Assembly: GCA_002901265.1 (NCBI GenBank)
Contig: PPHI01000098.1
Span: forward strand, 1 to 45,649
Length of the DNA: 45,649 bases
From: Rhodopirellula baltica
GTDB lineage: Bacteria > Planctomycetota > Planctomycetia > Pirellulales > Pirellulaceae
Direction: 5' to 3'
Part shown: in pieces, positions 34,689 to 42,650 of the stretch
How positions within the stretch are numbered: the first letter of the stretch is position 1
How the letters are laid out: each line of letters begins with the position of its first letter
The notes under the pieces: model-generated
What the model was told of the DNA's origin: nothing
Seen by the model: only the letters and a program-made list of their open reading frames with translations
The model's database searches: none
Program-made: the position numbers and the translations under genes

Positions 34689-35228
34689 TTAAACGCTGCA
34701 GCTTCCGCCGCCACTGCGTTGATTCCAAGGCATTTTGCCCAGGATGGTCGCCATCGCACAGGTATCCGTCAGGCCAGCAAACAACAGCCCCGCGCCGACG
34801 AAACCTGACAGGCCAATGAATCCGGGGTGGACGAAGTAACCTAGGATCGCACCGATCAGCACCATCGATCCGGCTACCATCTGAACCTGCCGTGGCAAAG
34901 AGACGGTTTTCTTTCCACGCACGACTGGCAATCCGGCCGATTCCCATGCCGAGGTTCCGCCTTGCACATCAACAACGTGCGGGACGCCAAAAGCCACCAA
35001 CTTGTCGACAGCCTTCTTGGAGCGGTTGCCCGCTTGGCAGATCACGTAAACGGGGCGATCGGGCGATGTGCTGCCCACGGCATCCGCAGAAATCGAATCC
35101 AGCGGGACGTTTCGAGCTCCTTCAGCGTGTAGCCCCGAATACTCCGCAGGGGTACGCACATCGATCAGGTTGATTTCACCTTGCTGCTGTTTTCCGGCAA
35201 GCGATCGGACATCAATGGTGCTGGACAT
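34689..35228 (-). CDS. YgaP-like membrane rhodanese (rhodanese + DUF2892)
   Basis: The protein has 179 residues from the ATG at 35228 (AGGGAG 8 nt upstream). The N-terminal rhodanese domain (about 1-105) has the catalytic loop CQAGNRS with Cys64, which forms the persulfide in sulfurtransfer. Two transmembrane helices of the DUF2892 type follow (about 120-165). This is the architecture of E. coli YgaP, an inner-membrane sulfurtransferase. The C-terminus is Gly/Ser/Cys (GGGSCSV). A strong predicted promoter lies 120 nt upstream. A link to sulfide or sulfur stress would fit, but nothing in the sequence proves it. Confidence 0.9.
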   Translation of the reverse strand: MSSTIDVRSLAGKQQQGEINLIDVRTPAEYSGLHAEGARNVPLDSISADAVGSTSPDRPVYVICQAGNRSKKAVDKLVAFGVPHVVDVQGGTSAWESAGLPVVRGKKTVSLPRQVQMVAGSMVLIGAILGYFVHPGFIGLSGFVGAGLLFAGLTDTCAMATILGKMPWNQRSGGGSCSV

Positions 35229-35298
35229 GGCGAAACTCCCTCTTTGAACCGTGATTGTGTCTTCGTAGTGTCGCAAGGCGACGAGGCGTTTGTTTTGT

Positions 35299-35323
35299 CC
35301 ATGGCACGTGTGCGGTGTCATGG
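35299..35323 (-). promoter_or_regulatory. Dyad in the rhodanese leader region
   Basis: CCATGGCAC (35299-35307) and GTGTCATGG (35315-35323) form 9-bp arms with one mismatch and a 7-bp spacer. It starts about 18 nt downstream of the predicted transcription start, where a bound repressor would block elongation or a hairpin could form. The protein that would bind it is not known. Confidence 0.4.
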
Positions 35324-35347
35324 AACGCGAAATATTGCTTACGTGTC

Positions 35348-35375
35348 AATATATCGGGATATCGCGAGATGTCAA
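35348..35375 (-). promoter_or_regulatory. Sigma70-type promoter of the rhodanese gene with inverted repeat
   Basis: Read on the minus strand, TTGACA (35375-35370) and TATATT (35353-35348) are separated by 16 bp, the best-formed promoter in the window. The inverted repeat ATATC-GG-GATAT (35351-35362) overlaps the -10 box and spacer, which suggests a repressor site. A start near 35341 gives a leader of about 113 nt before the ATG at 35228. Confidence 0.7.
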
Positions 35376-35732
35376 TCAGTTTGGCTCCGTGGAACGAGCA
35401 AAATTCCACGAAATGTCGTTGAATCGGACACCGATTCTCTCCGCCGCGACAGTCAGCAGTGGGGATGAATCGAACTTTGCTTTCTTCGTAGCGGTGATTT
35501 GTCTAGAATAGAGTTGCGAGATCCCATGACTGAGTGGCCACCATGACAATGGGGCCCTCCATGAAAGTGTGGCATTGTCCAACCATGCGCGGCGTCTCGC
35601 AGACCTACCTCCCCCACCAAACAAAAGTCGGACTTCGGGTTCAACGCCCCGATGACGACTTTCCCGCCACCACCGTCCGATCGAGACCGCACGTTTCAAG
35701 TGTTGACCCGATCGCACTCTCTAGAACAACCT
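35376..35732. other. 357-bp region upstream of the PSCyt gene
   Basis: No gene is supported. It should hold the plus-strand promoter of the PSCyt gene; only an isolated -10-like TAGAAT (35504-35509) is seen. A 7-bp inverted repeat GACAATG (35545-35551) and CATTGTC (35573-35579) flanks a 21-bp spacer. An open plus-strand frame starting near 35534 runs into the following gene in another frame and is judged a shadow. Confidence 0.4.
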
Positions 35733-38696
35733 ATGTCCACCGATCGTTCCAAAGTCGCATGCGCCCAATCGGCCAGAAGCTGGTTGCGATCCAATTCAGC
35801 CACTGTTTTTGGCCATACCTTGTTACTCTCGGTAAGCGTCTTGCTTGTCGCTGGCAACACCGCTGTCGCGGCTGAACAGACAGCACCGGCAAGCGAAAAG
35901 TCTGCGGAACAGGAAGCATTCTTCGAAAACAAGGTCCGCCCGCTGCTGGTCCAGCACTGTGTGGATTGTCACGGACCGGATGACCAGCAGGGACAACTGC
36001 GTCTGGACCGCAAAACGCACTTCGCTCGCGGCGGGGATTCGGGACGTCTCGTGGTGCCAGGCAACGTCGACGCAAGCTTACTTGTCCGGGCCATCGGCTA
36101 CCAAGACAACGGTTTGCAAATGCCGCCAGACAACAAGCTATCTGACGATGCGATCGCCACGATCCGGAAGTGGGTCGACGACGGAGCCTACTGGCCCGAA
36201 GAAACGGCAAGCGAAGATGACGACGTTGAAGAGATGTCGTTCGCCGATCAAATCGTCATGCAACGCGATACCCATTGGTCGTTCCAGCCAATCGTGTCGG
36301 TCGAACCGCCAACGATCACCGATCCGGCCTCTGGCGAATCGCTATCTCCCATCGATCAATTTGTGTTTGCGAGATTAGACGAAGCGGGGCTGGAAGCGAA
36401 CCCGACGGCTGATCGCGAAACGTTGATCCGCCGTGCCTATTTCAACTTACTGGGCCTGCCGCCGACATTTGAAGAGGTTCAAGCATTTGTTAACGACGCT
36501 GATCCACTTGCTTTCGAAAAGTTGGTGGACCGCTCGCTCGACAATCCGCACTACGGCGAACGTTGGGCGAGGCACTGGCTGGACATCGCACGCTACGGCG
36601 ACACGAAAGGATACTTGGCGGGCAGCCAAGAAACGCGTTATCCGTTCGCGTTCACGTACCGCGACTATGTGATCGATGCGTTTAACAACGACAAGCCGTT
36701 CACCGAGTTCATTATTGAGCAGATCGCCGCAGACCGGTTAGACCTGCAAGGTGACGATCGCAAGGCACTTGCCGCGATGGGATACCTGACAGTCGGTCGC
36801 AAATTCATGAACCGGCGGCCTGATGTGATCGATGACCAAATCGATGTTGTCACTCGCGGCTTCCTCGGACTTAGTGTCTCCTGCGCACGCTGTCATGATC
36901 ACAAGTACGACCCGATTCCGACCGCCGATTACTACTCGCTGTATGGTGTCTTCGATAGCTGCGAAGAGCCGGGCGAACTGCCGCTGCTTGGCGAACCGCA
37001 ACCTTCGCCGGAATACGACGAATTCCTGAAAGCGAAAGCCGCCAAACAAAAGGAAGTCGACGACTGGTTGGAAGAACGTCGAGTGGCGACCGAAGACGAG
37101 CTACGCAGCCGCATCGCGGACTACCTTGTCTTTTACGCCGAACAGATCGGCAAAGAACGCAAACGTGGCGGCTCATTTCAAGGCAAACGTGGACCGCTCC
37201 GCCGCGCCGCCGTTTTCCGCTGGCAGCGTTTCCTCGATCAAGCGAACGAGTCATCGGCGCCGGTGTGGACTTTGTTTCGCGAACTGACCAAGCTTCCCGA
37301 AGACGACTTTGCCAACCAATTATCGAACAAGTTGGATGAATTCGCGACGGCGAATTCCGTCGCCGAATCGGCGCCAGGCGTCGCCAAATTGATCGAAGCC
37401 CTACGCGAAGCAAAACCGGCGACGATCGCGGATGCCGCTCAAGCGATCGGTGATCAATTCGAAGGCGTGCACGCGAAATGGAAGGAAGCCCATCCCAAAG
37501 AGTCACAACCAGCCGACACGCATCCAGACACTTTGACCGATGAAAAGGACGAAGCGTTGCGTTTGGTGATTTGGCAATCCGAAACACCGACATCGTTGGA
37601 CCGCGATCAGATGATCCAGCACTTGGATCAAACGGAACGTAATCAGTACAACCAAAAGATGAACGGCGTCAACGGAGTCGAGGTCACGCACAGCGGGGCC
37701 CCGTCACGCGGTATGGTCTTGGTCGATAAAGATAAACCGACCGAGCCTGTGATTTTCCGTCGCGGCGTTCCGGGGAATCGTGGCGATCGTGTCCCAAGGC
37801 GTTTTCTGCAAGTCCTGGAACAAGTTGATGGTGGCAAGCCCTTCATCGACGGCAGCGGTCGTTTGGAGCTCGCCAAGGCAATCGCGAATCCTGACAATCC
37901 CCTGACCGCTCGAGTTATCGTCAACCGAATTTGGCAGCACCATTTCGGCGAAGGATTGGTCCGTACGTCAAGCGACTTTGGCACTCGCGGAGAAGCACCA
38001 ACGCATCCACAGTTGCTCGATTACTTGGCCGCGGAGTTCATGGCGGACGGATGGTCGATCAAGCGACTGCAACGCCGCATCATGTTGACCAAGACTTGGC
38101 AACAGACCAGCACCTTGCGTGACAAAGCGATGACGCAAGATCCAGAGAACCGGTTGCTGTGGCACATGCCACGCAAACGTTTGGAATTTGAACCACTCCG
38201 CGATCGCTTGTTGGTCGCGGCCGGACGATTGGACGATCGTATCGGTGGCCGTTCCGTGATGATTCACCAGGATGCGACGCGGCGCGGTCTGTACGCCTAC
38301 ATTGACCGCGAAGACCTGCCAGGGTTGCTGGCCAGCTTCGACGTCCCGAGTCCCGACGCCAGTCGTGCACAGCGAACGAAAACCACCGTCCCGCAACAAG
38401 CGTTGTACCTGATGAATTCCGGTTTCGTGATAGAGCAAGCAAAGGCCCTGGCCGACCGTGTCATCGCGGACGAACAACGCGATCAATCTGATGCGGAAGT
38501 CCTTCGTGATCGAATTCGGCAGATGTATCACTTCGCATTGAATCGCAACCCGAAAGACTGGGAATTGCAAGCCGCCTTCGAGTTCGTTCAGCCACAAACG
38601 GACAACCAACAAACGCAATCCGAACAGGCACTCGATCGCTGGGAACAATTGTCCCAGGTCCTGCTGCTCTGCAACGAATTCGCGTTTGTCGACTAA
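35733..38696 (+). CDS. PSCyt1-DUF1549-DUF1553 planctomycete cytochrome-type protein
   Basis: This 987-residue exported protein has an N-terminal hydrophobic segment (26-42). A planctomycete cytochrome c domain (PSCyt1) follows with haem motif CVDCH at 76-80 and GLQMPPDNKLSDD behind it. A DUF1549 domain (about 205-420) carries a second CxxCH, CARCHDH at 384-390. The DUF1553 domain (about 690-960) contains NRIWQHHFGEGLV. This architecture is highly amplified in planctomycetes and is almost always paired with a DUF1501 gene; its reaction is unproven, though electron transfer linked to polymer breakdown is often proposed. I start at the ATG 35733, before the export signal, rather than 35652. The DUF1501 gene follows after 77 nt. 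Confidence 0.92.
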   Translation: MSTDRSKVACAQSARSWLRSNSATVFGHTLLLSVSVLLVAGNTAVAAEQTAPASEKSAEQEAFFENKVRPLLVQHCVDCHGPDDQQGQLRLDRKTHFARGGDSGRLVVPGNVDASLLVRAIGYQDNGLQMPPDNKLSDDAIATIRKWVDDGAYWPEETASEDDDVEEMSFADQIVMQRDTHWSFQPIVSVEPPTITDPASGESLSPIDQFVFARLDEAGLEANPTADRETLIRRAYFNLLGLPPTFEEVQAFVNDADPLAFEKLVDRSLDNPHYGERWARHWLDIARYGDTKGYLAGSQETRYPFAFTYRDYVIDAFNNDKPFTEFIIEQIAADRLDLQGDDRKALAAMGYLTVGRKFMNRRPDVIDDQIDVVTRGFLGLSVSCARCHDHKYDPIPTADYYSLYGVFDSCEEPGELPLLGEPQPSPEYDEFLKAKAAKQKEVDDWLEERRVATEDELRSRIADYLVFYAEQIGKERKRGGSFQGKRGPLRRAAVFRWQRFLDQANESSAPVWTLFRELTKLPEDDFANQLSNKLDEFATANSVAESAPGVAKLIEALREAKPATIADAAQAIGDQFEGVHAKWKEAHPKESQPADTHPDTLTDEKDEALRLVIWQSETPTSLDRDQMIQHLDQTERNQYNQKMNGVNGVEVTHSGAPSRGMVLVDKDKPTEPVIFRRGVPGNRGDRVPRRFLQVLEQVDGGKPFIDGSGRLELAKAIANPDNPLTARVIVNRIWQHHFGEGLVRTSSDFGTRGEAPTHPQLLDYLAAEFMADGWSIKRLQRRIMLTKTWQQTSTLRDKAMTQDPENRLLWHMPRKRLEFEPLRDRLLVAAGRLDDRIGGRSVMIHQDATRRGLYAYIDREDLPGLLASFDVPSPDASRAQRTKTTVPQQALYLMNSGFVIEQAKALADRVIADEQRDQSDAEVLRDRIRQMYHFALNRNPKDWELQAAFEFVQPQTDNQQTQSEQALDRWEQLSQVLLLCNEFAFVD

Positions 38697-38773
38697 ACAA
38701 AACACCCCGCCTTTCCGGCAGTTCTGATTGCTCCTTTTCTTTCAGCACTGCTCCATCCTTTCGGTATTTGAAC

Positions 38774-40234
38774 ATGTCTGATTCACACGCATTCAATGAT
38801 CCCGGGTTCAACGGTTCTGGTCCGTCCACACGACGCGAGTTTTTGCGTCGCAGTGGTATCGGCCTAGGATCACTCGGCCTCGCCGGCGTGATGTCCGACG
38901 ACACGTCACGAGCATTCGCGGGTGACAGCTTGAACCCGATGGCGCCTAAACGGCCCCAGTTTCCTGGCAAAGCGAAAGCGGTCATTCATCTGTTTCTCAA
39001 TGGCGGGCCGTCACAAGTCGATACGTTCGACCCCAAGCCAGCGCTCGATAAATTTCATGGCCAATCGATCCCGCTCGATCTGCGGACGGAACGCGAAACC
39101 GGCGCGGCGTACCGATCACCGTTTAAATTCAAGAGGTACGGCGAAAGCGGAATCGAAGTCAGCGAACTGTTTTCGCATGTTGGCGAAAGTATCGATGACG
39201 TTTGTGTAATCCGCTCGATGCATGCCGACGTGCCGAATCATGAACCATCATTGATGCTGATGAACTGCGGTCATGCGCAGTTCGTTCGGCCTTCGGTCGG
39301 TTCCTGGGTGACGTATGGGCTGGGTAGCGAAAACCAAAACCTGCCGGGATTTATCGCGATGTGCCCCAATGGTTATCCGATCAAAGGGGCCGAAAACTGG
39401 CAAGCAGGATTCCTTCCCGGTGCGTACCAAGGCACCTATATCGATAGCCGACACAAGGACATCGAACGGCTGATTTCCAACATTCGCAACGCGTCTGGCT
39501 TGGAACGCAGCCAACAACGTCGACAGTTGGACCTGCTGCAACAGATCAACAACCGCTATCAGGAACAGCGTCAACAAGACGCCGAACTTGAATCACGAGT
39601 GCAAAGTTTTGAACTCGCGTACCGAATGCAGATGGAAGCCACCGACGCGTTCGATATCAGCGACGAACCTGAATACATCCGCAAGATGTATGGCGATTCG
39701 GTCCAGGCAAGGCAAATCTTGATCGCCCGACGCTTAGTCGAACGCGGTGTACGCTACATCCAACTGTGGCACGGTGCCGGCCAACCTTGGGACAGCCACG
39801 ACCAAATCGAACAGAATCACAAACGTCTGGCCGGCGAATGCTCACAAGCGATCGGCGCGTTGCTGAAAGACCTCAAGCAACGGTCGCTACTGGATGAAAC
39901 CCTGGTGATCTGGGGCGGTGAATTTGGACGCACGCCAACGGTCGAATTGCCAAAGCCTGGCGCGAACGCGGGGACAAACAGCGGACGCGACCACAATCAC
40001 TACGGCTTCACGATGTGGCTTGCCGGCGGAGGTGTCAAAGGCGGCCACGTGCATGGTGCGACTGACGAATTCGGTTTCCAGGCCGTCGAAAATCGAGTGC
40101 ATGTGCACGACTTGCAAGCGACGGTGTTGCATCTGCTGGGTTTTGATCACGAACGATTGACGTACCGCTATGCCGGGCGTGATTTCCGGCTGACCGATAT
40201 CCACGGCAACGTCGTCCATGACATCGTTGCTTAA
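38774..40234 (+). CDS. DUF1501 protein, Tat-exported
   Basis: The protein has 486 residues from ATG 38774. The twin-arginine signal RREFLRRSGIGLGSLGL (about 21-37) indicates folded export. The domain (about 70-470) is related to the alkaline-phosphatase/sulfatase superfamily: HLFLNGGPSQVDTFDPKP early, WGGEFGRTP in the middle and HNHYG near 410 hold acidic and histidine residues that could bind metal. No formylglycine-type sulfatase motif is present. The function is unproven; it is usually encoded with PSCyt/DUF1549 proteins, as here. Its stop is 9 bp from the converging WD40 gene. Confidence 0.92.
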   Translation: MSDSHAFNDPGFNGSGPSTRREFLRRSGIGLGSLGLAGVMSDDTSRAFAGDSLNPMAPKRPQFPGKAKAVIHLFLNGGPSQVDTFDPKPALDKFHGQSIPLDLRTERETGAAYRSPFKFKRYGESGIEVSELFSHVGESIDDVCVIRSMHADVPNHEPSLMLMNCGHAQFVRPSVGSWVTYGLGSENQNLPGFIAMCPNGYPIKGAENWQAGFLPGAYQGTYIDSRHKDIERLISNIRNASGLERSQQRRQLDLLQQINNRYQEQRQQDAELESRVQSFELAYRMQMEATDAFDISDEPEYIRKMYGDSVQARQILIARRLVERGVRYIQLWHGAGQPWDSHDQIEQNHKRLAGECSQAIGALLKDLKQRSLLDETLVIWGGEFGRTPTVELPKPGANAGTNSGRDHNHYGFTMWLAGGGVKGGHVHGATDEFGFQAVENRVHVHDLQATVLHLLGFDHERLTYRYAGRDFRLTDIHGNVVHDIVA

Positions 40235-40243
40235 TCGACGCGA

Positions 40244-41317
40244 TTAACCTTGCTCGATCGCCACATCATAGATTTCGACGCGGCCAAAGTCGGGGAACTT
40301 TCCGTCTTTTAGGCTGCCTGGCTGGCCTTGGGTTCCGATCACGACTAGCGATTTGCCATCGGCGGCAAAGTGCATCGTGGTGACACGGTAACCGGTTTTT
40401 AATCTGGTCAAACGCTTGCCATCTTCGAGCGAAAACAGTGCCACGTTCCAATCGCCACCGCGAAGGCGGCCGCCCATCGCGAAGCATTTACCGTTGGGAT
40501 GCAACGCAAGCGACTCCATCAAGCCTTCGCCGTTTTCTCCTTCGTGGGTTTGGTCCAGCATCTTGGGCGTGTCGCCAAACGTTTCCCAACGCTGCCAAAG
40601 CTGCTTCCCGTTGCCAGCCATCGGGTCACGCATCGGCCCCATCCCCGCCAGCAAAATCGATTGGTCGTCGGGTGCGAACCGCAAGGCAAAGATTCCGCCC
40701 AAGTAGCAGTGACTTTTGATGATTCCCCAACTCGTAAAGTCAGGGGTTTGGATGGTCGTTTGCAGGTCTCCTGTCTCGCAGGAAAAAATGCGGACTTCGC
40801 CCATCAAGTTTCCTGCGGCGACGCGTTTGCCATCGTGACTGAATGCAACCGACTGCACAGACGGGACGTGCGGCAAACGGTGAAGGATCTCGCCGGTCGC
40901 GGTCTCGCCGATGACCAGCGAGGGTTCGCGTTCGGCAGCGGGTTCGTATTTGTATCCACCGGCGAGATACTGTCCCGTCACCGATGCGAACAACGATTGG
41001 TCAGGTGAGACGGCGGTTTGCCAGGACCAGAATTCGTGGAGCGGCAACTCGCGTTTCAGTTCCGATGTCTTAAGGTCGAACCAGCGTAGCGTTCCGTCAT
41101 AGCCTCCGGACAAGATGATATCGTCAGCTAGCCAATGGACCGAACTCGCATAGCTGTCGTGCGAATACAGTTGCTGCCGTTCGCCGTTTGCCAAGTCAAG
41201 CTTGTAGACACCGTCCATGCAGGCGCCGATCAGCGTTGCACCGTCGGTCGAGACTGCTCCACCAAGGATTGCCATCGGCAGTCGCTGGCCCGATCGTTTT
41301 TCGAGTTTGACGTCCAT
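40244..41317 (-). CDS. WD40-repeat protein without signal peptide
   Basis: The product has 357 residues in about six or seven blades, with typical phrases such as VQSVAFSHDGKRVAAGNLMGEVRIF and SSVHWLADDIILSGGYDGTLRWFD (seen here in part). No signal peptide or membrane helix is visible, so it should remain in the cytoplasm. Its start overlaps the stop of the upstream DUF1501 gene by one base (TAATG), which usually means translational coupling. That is odd because the upstream product is exported. Its partner could be the precursor before export or a different protein. Confidence 0.86.
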   Translation of the reverse strand: MDVKLEKRSGQRLPMAILGGAVSTDGATLIGACMDGVYKLDLANGERQQLYSHDSYASSVHWLADDIILSGGYDGTLRWFDLKTSELKRELPLHEFWSWQTAVSPDQSLFASVTGQYLAGGYKYEPAAEREPSLVIGETATGEILHRLPHVPSVQSVAFSHDGKRVAAGNLMGEVRIFSCETGDLQTTIQTPDFTSWGIIKSHCYLGGIFALRFAPDDQSILLAGMGPMRDPMAGNGKQLWQRWETFGDTPKMLDQTHEGENGEGLMESLALHPNGKCFAMGGRLRGGDWNVALFSLEDGKRLTRLKTGYRVTTMHFAADGKSLVVIGTQGQPGSLKDGKFPDFGRVEIYDVAIEQG

Positions 41318-42645
41318 TAGGCCAGTACCTCCAGAATCGGTGCGGCGTCTTCTTCGACGCGATGAAACGTCGGCAATCCGGGCAGGTCGTATTCGTCGTG
41401 TGGGTCCACACCGAGCGCGGTGAAAATCGTCGCGAACAGGTTCCGGTTATCGACTTTGCCTTCGACGACTTCGAATCCGAGCGGGTCGGTTGCCCCGTGG
41501 ACGACGCCGCCGCGAATACCACCACCAGCCATCGCTAAGCTCCAAGCGTTTGGATAGTGGTCGCGTCCACGAGCTTCGTTCATCCACGGGGTTCGACCGA
41601 ATTCGCCCATCGCAATGACCAGGGTGTCGTCCAGCATCCCGCGCTCTTCCAAGTCGTTGACCAATTGGTAAAGCACGTTGTCCAGTTCTGGCACCAACAT
41701 CTGGTGCATCTCGTGTTGATAGACGTGGTTGTCCCAAGGCATCCCGTTGGCGACCATCACGAACGTCGACCCGTTTTCGATCAGGTGCCTCGCTTGCAAC
41801 GCGTGCTGTGCGAATGCTCCGCCGCCGTAACGCTGACGATCGTCTTCGGGTAGTGAATCCATGTCGAACAGCGGCGCGCAGCTCATCAGGCCCTGCACAC
41901 GTTCGAAAGCGGCGTTGTGTGATGCGGCCGCGTTGCTCTTTTGGTCCAGTTCGTATTTCTTGCTGAAGAACCGGCGCAATGCTTCGCGGTCCGCATGGTC
42001 GGCATCGGTGATCGAATCCAATTTTTCGATGTTGGGAATGCCGTAGTCACCGCCCGCCCGCACCGGCCCGTACTCGGCACCCAGCCAACCGGCCCAGTTA
42101 CCCGCCTTGAACGCTTTGAATTCGTTGCCTTCGGGACAGGGATCCAGCAGCACAAATTGCGGCACCGGGCTGTCCAGTTGCCCGAGTTGCTTTGCGATCA
42201 CTGAACCGAGGATTGGGCGTGTGAACGGAGGGCGCGGTCCGTCGCCTCGCGTCAGCGCGTCGATGCCCTGGAAGTGCTCGCTCGGTTTGGTGCTCATGCT
42301 GCGAATGACGGCCAGCTTGTCCATCATGGTCGCGCACTTGGGCATCAGCGAACTGATTTGCACACCGGGAAGGTTCGTCTGGATCGCACCAAATGGTCCG
42401 CCGGTGGCCGTTCCCGGTTTTGGGTCCCACATTTCGAATTGGCTTGGTGCCCCGCAAAGCCAAAGCAAGATGCAGCGTTTGCCTTGACGTTTGGTTTCCT
42501 CGGCCAATGCAGGGATGGAAAACAGCCCGTTGAAACTGGCCACGGATGCGGCGCTGGCGGCTAAGGAGCCTTGCAGGAACAACCGTCGATGGACGGTGTG
42601 TTCGTCACTCCCGCAAGTCATCCTTTGTTTGGATGTTCGGATCAT
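41317..42645 (-). CDS. DUF1501 protein, second module
   Basis: The protein has 442 residues from the ATG at 42645, 5 nt after the stop of the DUF1549 gene; the open frame extends 16 codons further. A possible Tat signal HRRLFLQGSLAASAA is at about 18-32. The domain is as in the other DUF1501 protein: LLWLCGAPSQFEMWDPKPG, GEFGRTPWMNE, and GRDHYPNAWSLAMAGGGI with a conserved histidine. The two DUF1501 proteins differ clearly in sequence, so they are not a recent duplication. It is in an operon between the DUF1549 and WD40 genes. Confidence 0.92.
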   Translation of the reverse strand: MIRTSKQRMTCGSDEHTVHRRLFLQGSLAASAASVASFNGLFSIPALAEETKRQGKRCILLWLCGAPSQFEMWDPKPGTATGGPFGAIQTNLPGVQISSLMPKCATMMDKLAVIRSMSTKPSEHFQGIDALTRGDGPRPPFTRPILGSVIAKQLGQLDSPVPQFVLLDPCPEGNEFKAFKAGNWAGWLGAEYGPVRAGGDYGIPNIEKLDSITDADHADREALRRFFSKKYELDQKSNAAASHNAAFERVQGLMSCAPLFDMDSLPEDDRQRYGGGAFAQHALQARHLIENGSTFVMVANGMPWDNHVYQHEMHQMLVPELDNVLYQLVNDLEERGMLDDTLVIAMGEFGRTPWMNEARGRDHYPNAWSLAMAGGGIRGGVVHGATDPLGFEVVEGKVDNRNLFATIFTALGVDPHDEYDLPGLPTFHRVEEDAAPILEVLA

Positions 42646-42650
42646 GGCAA

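Noticed and set aside
35534-35875. 113-codon open frame upstream of and overlapping the PSCyt gene
   Set aside because: It runs into the signal-peptide region of the PSCyt gene in a different frame and has no domain; the overlap favours the known gene.
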